Shown here: positions 1-11,508 of the stretch, piece after piece
How the letters are laid out: each line of letters starts with the position of its first letter
Position numbering within the stretch: the first letter of the stretch is position 1
Assembly (NCBI GenBank): GCA_900169235.1
Contig: FWCC01000174.1
Span: 1 to 64,000, forward strand
Direction of reading: 5' to 3'
DNA from: Zarea fungicola
Taxonomy: Eukaryota; Ascomycota; Sordariomycetes; Hypocreales; Cordycipitaceae
DNA: 64,000 nucleotides
The notes under the pieces: generated by a model
What the model was told of the DNA's origin: nothing
The model's database searches: none
The model's input: the letters and a program-made list of their open reading frames with translations, nothing else
Made by a program: the position numbers and the translations under genes

Positions 1-3000
1 GCTCGTATGTGAACTACGTTAATCTATTTTATATATAGTGCTATTATATTTAGTTACTTCTTAACTTTTACCTACTTTTTCTTCTTTTATTTTAGGTCTC
101 TATTTAAAATAAACCTATTAAAAGGCATATTATTAAGTAGTTTAACTTTAACTCCTTTTTACTTATATATTATATTAACTAAGACTTTAGTTTAATTAAC
201 TAAAGCCAGCTAATCTATATATATAATTATTCTTTTTATATATCTAATTACCTCTTTTAAAAACTTCTTCTTTTCTTTATTAGATAAAGGTATTAATATA
301 TTACCTTTTTATAATTTAACCCTCCCCTTTTAAAGAATTAGCTTTATAGGGTATAAGGTTATTATATAATCCTATTAATCCTCCTGTTTTTCTTAGATAG
401 AACTTATTATATTGACTTTAAAGCTTATTTAATAGTCCTTTACTTCTAAGAGCGCCTTTTAATTAACTCCTTTAAAGATAAGAATAGCTACTTAAGTTAT
501 TTTAAGGACTATATATATTTATAAAGACTTATTAGGTAAATAATTAAATATAATCTTAGCTAATTATATAAAAGGCATACCTAGGAGGAATAATATATTA
601 ACCTTATTCCTCCTTATAATATAGGTTCTTTAGTAGATTTATATATTACCTATATATATTTATATAATAGTCTTACTAATAATATTAACTTACTTTTTAT
701 TATATATAGTTATCTTAAGGTTTATAGGAATATATTAAATTCTATATTTCTTTACCTTTAAGAATATTAAATAATTTACTTCTAATTTAATATTAATAAG
801 TGCTTTTAATAGTTTATTAAATAAAGAGTTAAAGTATATATTTATTTAAGGAAGGTTTTAAAGTCCCTTTTAAATATACCCTTATTAAATAATATTTATT
901 ATTATAGGATTATATAATCCTATACTATTATATTTAGATAACTAAACTAGAACTAGTAAAGTCTAAGTGCTTTATTCTTTAAGAGTCTCTTTTATAAGAA
1001 ACTCTCCCTTTTTTAAATTAAGTAACTAAATACTATATAGTTTAGGTACTCTAGGAAAGTCCTTATAATAAACTATTTCCCTTTAATTAATATTTTTTAT
1101 ACTATATTATTTTATTTCTTTATTAATATTAACCTATTTAGTATTATTTTTCTTATTATTAGGGAAAGTTATTAGGCAACCTTTAATAAAGTCTAATATT
1201 ATATTTATTTATATAATTAATTTAGCTTTTATATAATCCTCCTTTATAGCTTTTATATATTTAGTGTCTTTAACCTTATCTATATTATTTAGAATATCTT
1301 AGACCTTATATATAAACTATTAAGCTATATTAGGGGCTAATATAAAAAGGTTAGCTATTAATATAAGAACTATATAGTTACTAATGGCTTTAAAGAGTTT
1401 CTATTTAAGAGTTATTCTTTTATCTATTAATATATAAGTTTTCTAATTAAGAGGCTATATTTAATTCTTAACTATAAGTAGGTTATTTTCTTTATTTTTA
1501 ACTTATACTCTCTTTAACTTATTAATATTAATTTAAAAGACTTTATTTTAATTAAATAAATCCCTCTTATAGTAATTAATTAAAGGCTATATAGCTAAGG
1601 TATTAATAATATATAAATTTATTATTAACTTAGTATTAATTAAAGTATTAAGTACTAATAAATCTTTTTTTAAGTATTTAATTATTTAGTCTAATATCTT
1701 TATATTATTAGCTAACTTAAGTATATTATCTTTACCTTTAGCCTAGGTCTTCTTAATTAACTAGAACTATTTATATTTTAGGAATCTTTTAACCTAGAGG
1801 AAAATTAATTAGTAAATACTACTTTACTCTTAATAGATTAAGATTAGTTTTATAGGGATTAAGACTTCTTTATTTCCTAGCTATACTAAATAGCTACTTA
1901 AACTATAAGTGGCTAGCCTAAGGGCTTAGTTACCTTTATATAAATTATATTTATTAGGGAAATAGTCTTAGATATTATAATAATAATAGTATATTTTTCT
2001 TTTACCTATAGTGTTTATTTAAAAGGGGGTATTATTAAAATTATTAAGGTTATTACCTAAGTTATTAGAAAGACTAAGTATATTATTAAGGTCACTTAAT
2101 TATTTATAAATAATAATATTATTAATATTTAGTCTAATTTTACCTTTTTCTAAAAGTATCTCTTTATATCTTACTAGCTTAGAGCTTACTATTTTTAAAT
2201 TATTTTAGAAATTCTTAGACTATTAAGCTAAGAATATTACTATTTTAAAGGTTATCTCTTTTACTATAGCTTTAAGATTTTATTTAAAGATACTATTTTA
2301 ATTAAATAATTCTTAATTCTTTTTAGTCTTTAGGCATAGAACTCCTTTTTATAGTAGAGGTAATTCTTTATTATTTTTAGGTATAATATATTACTTTAGC
2401 TATATAATAGCTATTTAGTAAACCTCTTTATATTCTATTTTCTTAAAGTTTTTTATAGTTAAGTTATATTAATTAAGTAACTTTAACTTTATTTTTTATA
2501 ATAGGTTTTCTAAGAGCATTTTAATAGGCTCTTAGCTTTCCCTCTAAGAATAACTTAAACTATCCCTTAAATACTTATATTTAACTACCTAGTTATAGAT
2601 TTTATAAGGGCTCTTACTATTAAGCTTTATATAATACTTCTTAAAGGTTTTCTATAGGCTCTTAAGCTTATTAGTGTCTTAATTATAAAATAGTTTACTA
2701 AGAAACTTCTTTAATTCCTTTTAGCTTTTATTAAAAGTCAAATTCTTAATAGCTTATAGCTTTTACTTATTTACTACTACTAGGCATAATTTAAATAGTA
2801 TAAGGCGCTTATTCTATTTAACTTTATACTTATTAAAAAAGGCATTAAGCCTCTTAAGGAATAATATAATATTATTACTATTAAATTTTAAAGTAAATAA
2901 GTATATAGGTGGTTTAGGCCTTATAAGCTAGTATTAATTAAAGAGTCTAGAGAGAAATATAAGGATAGCTAGGTTCTAGCCTAATTCCTTAATTAGGCTT

Positions 3001-4464
3001 TATATAATTAGCCCTTCCCTAGCCTATAGACTAGGTCTAGGCGTGCTAAATTAGTAAGGTGCTAGGGCTGGCTAGTGAGAAGCCATTGGTCTAGGTCTTT
3101 AAGATGTAAATAGAGTTATCTTTAGTAATAACTACTATTCTAAGATATTATTAAGTATACCTAGGTTAGGTCTTAAGTAATTATCTTTAATAGAATTATT
3201 TAATATATAAGCCTTTATAGGTTATATTATTCTAAAAGACTTAGGTAAGTTATTAAAGGTAGTAGCCTAGGTATAGATTAAATCCTTCCCTTTACTATTC
3301 CTAATACTACTACTTTTTTCCCCCTTTAGACTTATTATAATTAAATAAAGGTATAGTTTTATTTAATTATATTAAAAAAATTGGTTTTATTAAAGCTAAG
3401 TGCTTTATAAGTAAAGTATCTTATAAATCTTTATTAATATATAAAGATAGAAGTATCTCTAGGTTTATTAAATATTTAAGTTTCTTTTATTTTTTATAGT
3501 GGTTAAGACCCTTTAAATAGTTATTATAAATGTATTAAATCCTTTACTTAATAGTAGAAATATCCCTTATAATTATATAATTATCTTAATAAGGCCACTA
3601 TTAGCTATATTACTATAGCTAAAAGGGGTTCTCTTATTAGTATAATTTCTTAATATTACTAAGTACTAGGTTACTATCTCTAATAATACCCTTATTTGGC
3701 TATTAGTTCTAAACTATATATAGCTTATAATGTAATTTCTAAATATATATTATTTAAGTAATTATTAATAATATAACCTTTATTTAATTAAGTAACTCTA
3801 CTAAGTAATTTAATAGAGAATGCCTTAACTAGCTAGTATTTATTAATATTCCCTCTAGCTAATGTGTTTTTTTATCTTAAAGTAGTATTATGAATTCTTA
3901 TTATAGTAGCTAAGGGGTACTTTTAAGAGAAAACTTCTTAAGAAGTTTCCCTACTATAACCTTTATTTAAGTTAAGGTAGAAAGGCTATATATTAAGAGG
4001 CTTTAAATCGAATTAAAGCCATCACTAAAGAGAATAATTAAGTATTTTAGGTAGACTAATAACTATATATTAGTATATATAATTTTAAAATTTAAGAATT
4101 ATTAAGGGAGAAGGTATAATAATAGCGCAATCTTATTAGGGATTATATAATTAACCTAAATAAAAGCCTTCTTAAGTGTCTAAAATAATCTAGGACACTT
4201 AAAACCAATATATTAAAATTAACATACTTCTACATCTTGGTTAGATATCTTTAGTACTAAAAGGGGTATATTAAGTTAATGCCTATGGTAAGGACCAATT
4301 AATTAGAATATAATTATTTAGAATTAAATAATAAAATAAATTAAAAGTAAAAGAATAGATAATGCCCTATAAAAGCTAAAGGGTAGGCTATTAAACTATT
4401 TATACTTAGGTGGTTTTAGTTACCCTACATGGCTGTGGTACGCCGGCCCAACACACTAGTATAT

Positions 4465-4692
4465 AGAGAACTTAGTAAACCTTCTCTATATAATCTTTAT
4501 ATCCCCTACTTAAGAAGATTAGGATATTATCTATATATACTATATAGAAATTATCTAGGAATAGTTATAATATACTATTAATAAACTACTAAAACACTAT
4601 AAGTGTATTATTAAGTCTAAATAGGCATATATACTACTTATAGAGGCTATATCTTATTTAAAAGGCTATTTTATACTTATACCCTTTAATTA
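4465..4692 (-). mobile_element. Ty3/gypsy-type reverse transcriptase relic, catalytic part
   Basis: Read on the minus strand with its stops, this stretch still follows the gypsy reverse-transcriptase core. There is a region resembling KGxEWKTAFRTRYGLYEYLV, then PFGLTNAPATFQ (here LFRLNNTLIVF), then an FLDNF segment, and the catalytic box as VYIDNILIF where active elements have Y-x-DD. The second Asp of the box has become Asn, a one-base transition. Several conserved Gln or Arg codons are now stops. The upstream half of the same domain lies beyond the inserted pogo-like element, at 6557-6690. The match breaks off near 4460, where a less AT-rich stretch begins. Family assignment rests on recognised motifs only. 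Confidence 0.7.
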
Positions 4693-4694
4693 TA

Positions 4695-4737
4695 ATGTGG
4701 TTAATAGGTGGGTTGCCTAAATAAGTGGGTCGCCTAC
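4695..4737 (+). repeat. Left terminal inverted repeat of the pogo-like element
   Basis: Begins ATGTGGTTAATAGG and pairs over 43 bp with the right repeat at 6514-6556. There are five mismatches, all C/T transitions, four of them with T in this copy. The preceding bases 4693-4694 are the TA target duplication. Confidence 0.85.
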
Positions 4738-6513
4738 CTTTTATAACCCTTTAACCTTTAACCATTAATAATTTAACTATAATATAAAAAAATATTTAAA
4801 CTTAATTAAAATCCTCTTCCTTACTAGTTTCTATATCTATAGTATAAGTATGCACATTATATCTAGTCTTACTATAGGCACTATATTGCCGCCTATATAT
4901 TTTAACCTATTCCTTCTAACCGCTATAAGCCTTCCTTTTACTATATACCTAAATATCTATATCTAGCTGCTCCTTTAAATTTCTTATATCTTATATAGAG
5001 AGTAACCCTTCTACTTAAAGCCTAGTTTTTTTAGCTTACTAGCGCTTACTAAGTAGCTTATTTATAGCCTTAAGGCCATACACCTAAGTGCGTAAAAGGG
5101 CTACCTTATATATAATAGCCATTATATCTTTCTTAAAACTCTTAAGTATATTAAGACTTTTAGTTAGGGAGCTACTTAGGTAATCTATTATTTAATTTTT
5201 TAAAATAAAAGACTATAAAACTACTTTAATTATAGTACCTAGTATTTTAAAGACCTAAGACTTAGTAGATCCTAAATATAAGTTTTAAGGACTTAGTATT
5301 TTAAACTTAAGTTCTAATATAGAAATAACCTTTTTTAGATTAAAAGGTATAATTTTAGTACCTTAAAAACCACCTTAAATATTTTCTTTTATTATTAAGT
5401 TATAAAAAGCTTAGTAAAATATAAAGAAAAAGTCCTTTTTAGTAATATATATAATACTTGCCTTTATAAGATACTTAATTTACTACCTATAAGCCTTTTT
5501 AAGTAAATTAAAATAACTAATATCTAAAGGCTAGAGTATATAAGAAGAATATATAGGTATATAAAGGGTAATAATTTTATTCTTTTAGTAGTAGAGCTTA
5601 AATATAGTTAAGTGGTAACTTTTATAGCTATTAAGGATAAGGAGGTAATATATACTTATATTTTAGTCTTTTATAGATTTATAAAAATATTTAATTTAAT
5701 CTAAGCTAATTTTATTTATTATCTAGCTATTTAAACTTATATTAAAATATTAATCTACTAATAGTTATATATCTTTTAACTAAGTTAAAAGATAATTTTA
5801 GCCCTTTACTATAATATATAATAGTACTATCTAGCCCTAGGAATTAACTGCCTAAATTATAGTAACCTATTCCCTATTATTAGGCTATATTACTTTTACC
5901 TTTTTATATTAATTAAAGCTTATAATAATTATTCTTATTATAATAAAGCCTATTATAAACCTAATCTTATTAAAGTTATAAATCTTAGACTTTCTAATAC
6001 TATATTTTATAATTATATTCTCTAGGAATATAAACTAACTATAAATAATTATTAAATCTTTATATTTAGCTCTCTAATAGTTATATCTCTATTAAAAACA
6101 CATAATAAGCTCTAATTATTACTATATAAGGTTTCTTGCCTAGTATACACTAATATGTCTACTATTGCGCTCTATAAGTAGTTAGTTTATTATATCTTTT
6201 ATATTAGTGTACTAGGGAGGCAGCCCTTATAAATCTAGCTAAAGAATATATTTTACTATAGCTAATTCCTCTAAATTAGTAAGTTTTTTAGAATTAATAG
6301 TATAGTTATATTATAATATTCTTCTATTCCTATAATTATATAAGGTCGTATAGGGCACGTTATAGATTGACATAGCTTTTCTATAACTTAATTTTTTGTT
6401 GTCTTAAAGAGCCTATAGGGCAAGGATGATTTTTACCTCCTTTAAAATATTTTCTATAAAAGGTTGTTAAATAGTTAAGGTTTAGAGAGAAGGGATACCT
6501 AAAACCAGGCAAA

Positions 6514-6556
6514 GTAGGCGACCCGCTTATTTAAGCGACCCGCCTATTAACCACGT
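6514..6556 (-). repeat. Right terminal inverted repeat of the pogo-like element
   Basis: On the minus strand it begins ACGTGGTTAATAGG and is the less mutated of the two repeats. It is followed by TA at 6557-6558. Confidence 0.85.
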
Positions 6557-6690
6557 TATTAAGATTATTAGCTAATATCTTTTATAAGTACTATTTAATA
6601 TAAAATAACTTATTAAATAGAATTAATTAAAATATAATAATAGCTTATTAATATAAGTTATAGTTAAGGTATACTCTTAAAGTAAGTTAA
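6557..6690 (-). mobile_element. Ty3/gypsy-type reverse transcriptase relic, upstream part
   Basis: On the minus strand this reads as a decayed version of the gypsy reverse-transcriptase segment around 'YPLPLINELLDRL...LNLRNAYYRIRI' (here TYINKLLLYFN and LNSTYKRY). It contains stop codons and no open frame. Taken together with 4465-4692 and skipping 4695-6556, the order of conserved blocks is uninterrupted, so the two parts are halves of one domain split by the transposon. Confidence 0.6.
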
Positions 6691-7577
6691 GTTATATTAA
6701 ATAATATATAAGTAAGTATTATTAAGAGGTAACTAATACTTTTAATACTAGGCATATACTAAAAAGAGTCTATAGACTATAGTAAGGACAGATATAAAAC
6801 AGAGTCTACTATAGAATAGGGTTAGCGAGCGCCTAACGCTAAGACCTAGGGCGGCCATAGCCAGCGCCTAGCTAAGCTATAGGAAAATATAAAAGATATA
6901 TATAGGTACTATTAATATTAAGGGGAAAAGAAAAGAGAGTTAAAGAATAGCCTAGAAATTAAATATATATATATAGACTATAGGCTACTAGCTAGCTATA
7001 GCTAGTAAGATTTTATTATAATAAAGAATAGTAAATAAAAAATGCCTTTATAGAGCTAGCCTAAGGTATTCATAGGGCTAAACTAGCCCTATACTAAATA
7101 AGAATAAAGAGATATAATAATATATTTAATAAAGAAATAATAAAAAAAGTATATAATATACTTTAGGTATAAATAATAAGTAAAAAGAATAGCTATAGGG
7201 AATGCCTAGAAGAGGCATAGCCTTGCCTATTAACTAGTATAGGATAAGAGACTATAGAGATAGATAGGGCGAAGGAATAGAGAAGAGGAGGAGAAAGTAG
7301 TAGTAGAGAAAGTAGGAGACATTTCCTCTAAAGTATAGGCAAGGCCTAATATATAATAGAGCATAGTATAAAAGAGGGCTAGGTCTAGGGTATATAATTA
7401 AAAAGCCTTTACCTAGGATGCTTAATAATAAGAGAAGTATACTACTCTTATATATATTATAAGTTATATATAAACTAAAGATGACTATAAGAGAGGAGGT
7501 TTTCCTTTAAGGACTTTAGTTTTTCCCCCTCTTAGTATATTATAGTAATATTAAATAGGCCTAGCCTAGCTTAGTAT

Positions 7578-7598
7578 ATAATAATAATAATAATAATA
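7578..7598. repeat. (ATA)n microsatellite
   Basis: Seven tandem ATA units in the AT-rich block. Confidence 0.8.
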
Positions 7599-7696
7599 CT
7601 TTTAATAATAGAACTATTACTTAAATTAATTAATAGAGATTTAAATTAACTATATTACTAGGAAACCTTTATTATTAGACCTAGATCGGGTCCTTA

Positions 7697-7925
7697 TGTT
7701 ATAACTTAATAAGAGTCAAGTCTAACGTGGCTACCGCTAGAATTAGCGATACACTGCTCTTAACTATTAGATAGCCAGCAGGATTCATAATTACTACCTT
7801 CCTCACTGTCAATATATGCAGCAAGAAGTAGTTAAGTAATGATTGTTATTCCTTCTAGCTAATGACTGGAGGCCGGTCATTTATGGCCTCTAGGCCGCCA
7901 TAAGCGGCGGCCCCTACATGTAACA
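7697..7925. mobile_element. Possible solo or 5' LTR (229 bp)
   Basis: A less AT-rich 229-bp stretch bounded by TGTTA at 7697 and TAACA at 7925, the TG...CA inverted ends typical of LTRs. If read on the minus strand it lies upstream of the gypsy-type reverse-transcriptase relic and would be its 5' LTR. I found no second copy, no clean target duplication and no convincing primer-binding site, so this is tentative. Confidence 0.3.
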
Positions 7926-8630
7926 TTTATCTTAAGTACCTATCCATCTCTCTATTAATTCCTAGAGCACTAAAGTGCGTACTCCTATACTCTGCTTATA
8001 GCTCAATAGATTATAGTGCGCTTATAATCCTTATATAGTTATATAACCGCTTCTTTCCTAACTTAGCCTTATATAAAGCTCCTATTACTAGGTCTCCTTT
8101 AGGCTGCTTTAGCCTCTTTATAGTAATACATTTATAATAGTAGAGCCGATAGGGATCTTCTAACTACCCCTATAGGAACTTATAGTAACCTTATAGCTAG
8201 TTAGATCCTTATTCTCCTTAAGTAAATATAAATAATTCTTAGTCACCCTAACTAAAACGACCTAGTAGGCTCTAACCGTGACATAAAGATCGATAACCAA
8301 TGACTCTAATACATATTAAATCTACCATACTAATTTTAAAGCTTTAAATTAATTCTAAGCATTAGAAAGGCTTTAAATTAGGTTGATTATACAACCCCTA
8401 ATATAATTGCTCTTTTGGCTTTACCCCTCTCCTTTAAAATTCACGAATTTAGAAATTGCGTGTGTCAACTGTACAGTTACTAGCCTACCCGGTATCCAGC
8501 CGCTCTCTTTGATGATGATGTTAATTCAGGTAAGGTCAATAGACGTAGTGGTTCTGCCCTGACACATTAAGAATAGCTATCCTAACTTGATTCCTATTAT
8601 TTTTTGTTCTGTTGTTTTTTTTACTCTACT

Positions 8631-11174
8631 CTATCGCTTCCCAGATTGTGCCGGCTCTTCCTCTCTCAACGCAATCGCCGCCTCCTTAAGCTTCCCGATC
8701 ACCTCGGGCTGGTTCCTGAACGCTGTCTGCAGCATCGTTTCCAGCTCGCCCTCAACTTTTGCGATCGGCTTGGCGCCCACCTTGCCGGCGTCCGCATCTC
8801 GGATGCGTCCCGCCCACCGATTCGTAAAGCTATAAATGGCCTGCCGGAGCAGCTCATCCAGCTGCGCATTCATGTCCTCGACGGTCAGCGCCGTGGCGGT
8901 CAACGGTGGCTGGGGCGGCGGCCGCGTCGCGCCGGAGGCTATGGTACCACTACCGCCACGCGACCAGAGCTGCCCACCGAGGATGTTGCCCATAAAGCCC
9001 ACCAGGTTCTGTGGGCTCAGCGTCTCCCACATCTGGCCAAAGTGCTGCATGCCTGCCTGGTGCGGCTGGCTGCGAATGTCGCCAATCTCGAGCGATAGCA
9101 ACTCGTTCTTGACAATGAGCAGGTTTTTGACCATGAATAGGTCGGCGTCCGTCTCTAGCTTGAGGGATTGGATGCGGGACGAGGCCTGTTGCAGGACCTG
9201 AATCGTTTCGCGGACGACGCGGAATATGACCTGGCTATTTTGAGACTGATGAAAAGAAGGAGTTAATATTCGAAATATGTAGTGAATGTGCCAAGAAAAA
9301 GAGTGTACATACGGATCGCTCTTTGGGCATGGCGCGGTCAAACATGCGCAACAGATCCGTCGCCGTTTTCACCAAAGGATAGGCATTAGACGAAGAGATG
9401 CCATCCACAACTGGACCAATCTTCAGTGCATCATCCGCCACTGCGCCCTTGGTTATTGTCCTGGTAATCTCGCCGTCAAATATATTGTCCACAAATGGCC
9501 ACAAATGATCCACAAGCAGCCGGGCCGCGTATTCTCTATATTGCTTTGGCGCAATGGGTTCCTCATCGTCGTCACTCTCTGAAATGCCGTATTCATCGGC
9601 AATCCAACCCACTACGCTGCAGACAGACTGAATATCGGCCGTCTGAAACGCCGCTTGCAGCTGCGCCGCCATGGGCTGCAGGTTTCCGGGCTGCACCATG
9701 GTCGTCTGCACCGTCTTTATCGACTGGAATACGGAATCATTGGCCGTGTTCCACGAGGGCTCAATGTTGAAGACCTTGACAAAGAGATTGTTTTCATTTT
9801 GCACTCGCTCCAGCGTTTGCTTTATGTAATTTCGAGACGCTGTTTCCAGTGACAGGCTCTTGATCTCCTTTTGGTACCCCTCCACATCATGCAACGTGAG
9901 AGTCTTGATGTCGCGGTCGCGTGTTGTGAGATATGTGCGTAGCATGCTGAGAGTTGAGCTCGAAAAAATGGACGAGTTGCGAATCTCGGCATCAAAGCGC
10001 CCGTATTGGTCATAAACGCGTCTTGCGACTCTATGGATATTTGGTAGGAGAGCATATGAGTCTGATAGCATTTCCTCAAAGCGCCCGTATGCCAGCGCGT
10101 GGCGCGTAGACTCTGATTTTGTCGCTGCGAGCTGCTTCGCGATATCCGAGGATACCTTTTCAAGTCGAGCACTGAATCCGTGGTCAAGTAAGTGCAGACA
10201 CTTTATCAACAGTGCATTGTACCGGGCAAGATATGAATCCCGCTCGCGATAGTTCTCCTGTATGGAATATTAGCCTCTGATGCACTAGCAACATGATCTG
10301 GATTCCATACATGGTCTTCCATGAAGGCGATGCAGGCATCAATGTTTTCCACCATTTCGCCAAACGACTCGTCGTCAACCAAGCGGCCAGCACCAGGCGC
10401 ATTGAGTCGCCTCGTTGCCGTATCAAGGTACGCATAGTAGTAGTAGTCAGTCCCGACCTCATCTGCAAGCTTTTCCAGCCGCTTCTGTTCTGTCAGAAGC
10501 TCTTCGCACTGCGCCTGGAACGTGGTTGTTTGCGCCTCGACTGATTGAAACGAGCTTGATAGTTTGCTTAGTAGGGCAAGAGTCGTATCTGCATCGTTGA
10601 TTAAACCGTCGAGATGCCTTTCTGTGAGAGACAATTGGTCTCGATAGAGTCTGCTGCTATCAGTATTGCAGGATGGCGTCGTACTGTGCGGGATCCTTAC
10701 AGGTATTCCTGTTGGCTAGCTTCAAGGAGCCGCTCGTCATATATATCGCTCGTCTGCTGGACACTGTCAAAGGATATCGGTGGTTCTTTCGCTTCCGTAT
10801 CGAGTATTAGAGCCTCCCAATTCCTGTTCTTGCGATTGGGTTTCTTCGTTTTGTGGCCATCGTCGTTGCCAGCTTTCCGTGCATGGCGACAGTCGGCGTA
10901 TGATGCGGCGCGGCGGAGGAGTGACGCTTCCGGCGGTCCGTTAACCTCCCCCAAGCAGGCACCGGCCCCTATAGATTGTGAGGCCTGTTGGCCCTTTCCC
11001 GTTGCCTGGACAAAGTAAGTAGATGCTATCGACCCCACGGCGGGGGGGGGACGGAAGACGGACATTGGGCTGTTGCAGCAGTGACTGGTTGCGTTTGTGA
11101 CCATGGGACGCGCTGTTCTTGGCGGCGCTCTTCCCAGCCTCCGGTACAAAGCTGTACCATGCATCCTCATACAT
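8631..11174 (-). CDS. COG3: Conserved oligomeric Golgi complex subunit 3 (Sec34-like)
   Basis: Subunit of the COG tethering complex that captures retrograde vesicles at the Golgi. The family is recognised from an N-terminus reading MYEDAWYSFVPE, a coiled-coil stretch (AQCEELLTEQKRLEKLADEV), the block YYYYAYLDTATRRLNAPG and then YLARYNALLIKCLHLL. Introns I place at 9246-9312, 10258-10310 and 10651-10700. All have GT donors and AG acceptors, and splicing restores the conserved reading across each junction. The first exon needs one more frame change near a run of nine G at 11042-11050. This could be a 58-bp intron at 11006-11063 with an unusual GTCCGT donor (total 771 residues) or a one-base length difference in the run. 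The start at 11174 is chosen from the conserved N-terminus. The gene's 3' end lies only about 230 bp from the decayed AT-rich block. Confidence 0.88.
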
Positions 11175-11508
11175 GGTGGCCCGGAGCAGAGGTCTGCAAT
11201 TATTGATGGAGCTTTGGAGTGATGAAGCCACGCATTGGGCCGCCGACTGGCGGTCGGAACTAGGCCTCCGGGTGTCCACTGGTGTCCGCTGTGCCCCGTA
11301 GCCAATGAAGCACTTCGGGTTCCCGCTTATTAGCAACCAGACGCTAACTTTGGCCCTGTAACTTCTAGCCTCACAGGCTTCGACCCACTGTAGCTCCAGG
11401 CCCAGCTTTTACAACTCTCAACTTCCCTTGCCAGGACAGCAACACCATTTCAACTGGCTTCATTGCCATCGAATCATCACTGGCATATCGCGTACTTGAC
11501 TGGAAAAG
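11175..11508. promoter_or_regulatory. Divergent promoter region of COG3 and the RCC1 gene
   Basis: A 334-bp gap between two divergently transcribed housekeeping genes. A CCAAT box is visible at 11302-11306. No clear TATA box and no other gene are seen. Confidence 0.5.

Larger units (their letters stand above)
4695..6556 (-). mobile_element. Dead Fot1/pogo-like (Tc1-mariner) transposon, full length
   Basis: About 1.86 kb bounded by 43-bp terminal inverted repeats and flanked by TA on both sides, the target duplication typical of Tc1-mariner elements. Length and ends fit the Fot1/pogo family of filamentous fungi. On the minus strand, just inside the right repeat (about 6180-6390), decayed transposase N-terminal motifs can be read: a YNVPxTTL helix-turn-helix segment, then a segment resembling LTxxEExAIVxYILDLDxRGFPP in which Arg and Ser codons have become stops. 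No open reading frame survives, so it cannot make its own transposase. It sits inside the gypsy reverse-transcriptase relic and is therefore the younger insertion. Confidence 0.82.
1..8400. repeat. AT-rich, RIP-like decayed transposon block
   Basis: Very AT-rich sequence dominated by TA, TTA and TAA. No open reading frame of 60 codons or more occurs on either strand, and composition returns to normal between about 8.4 and 8.5 kb. Where old coding motifs can still be read they carry many stop codons of the kind C-to-T changes produce (Arg or Gln to stop, Gly to Ser, Asp to Asn), which is the signature of RIP in ascomycetes. Recognisable relics are listed separately: a pogo-like element, a gypsy-type reverse transcriptase and a possible LTR. 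In 1-4440 I can name no further element, although the gypsy element read on the minus strand should continue there (RNase H and integrase side). Confidence 0.85.

Noticed and set aside
1..300. Telomere or subtelomere at the left edge
   Set aside because: No TTAGGG-type repeats are present; AT-richness alone does not show a chromosome end.
8604..9201. Open frames on the plus strand across the 3' part of COG3
   Set aside because: They are antisense to a conserved coding exon and have no recognisable features.
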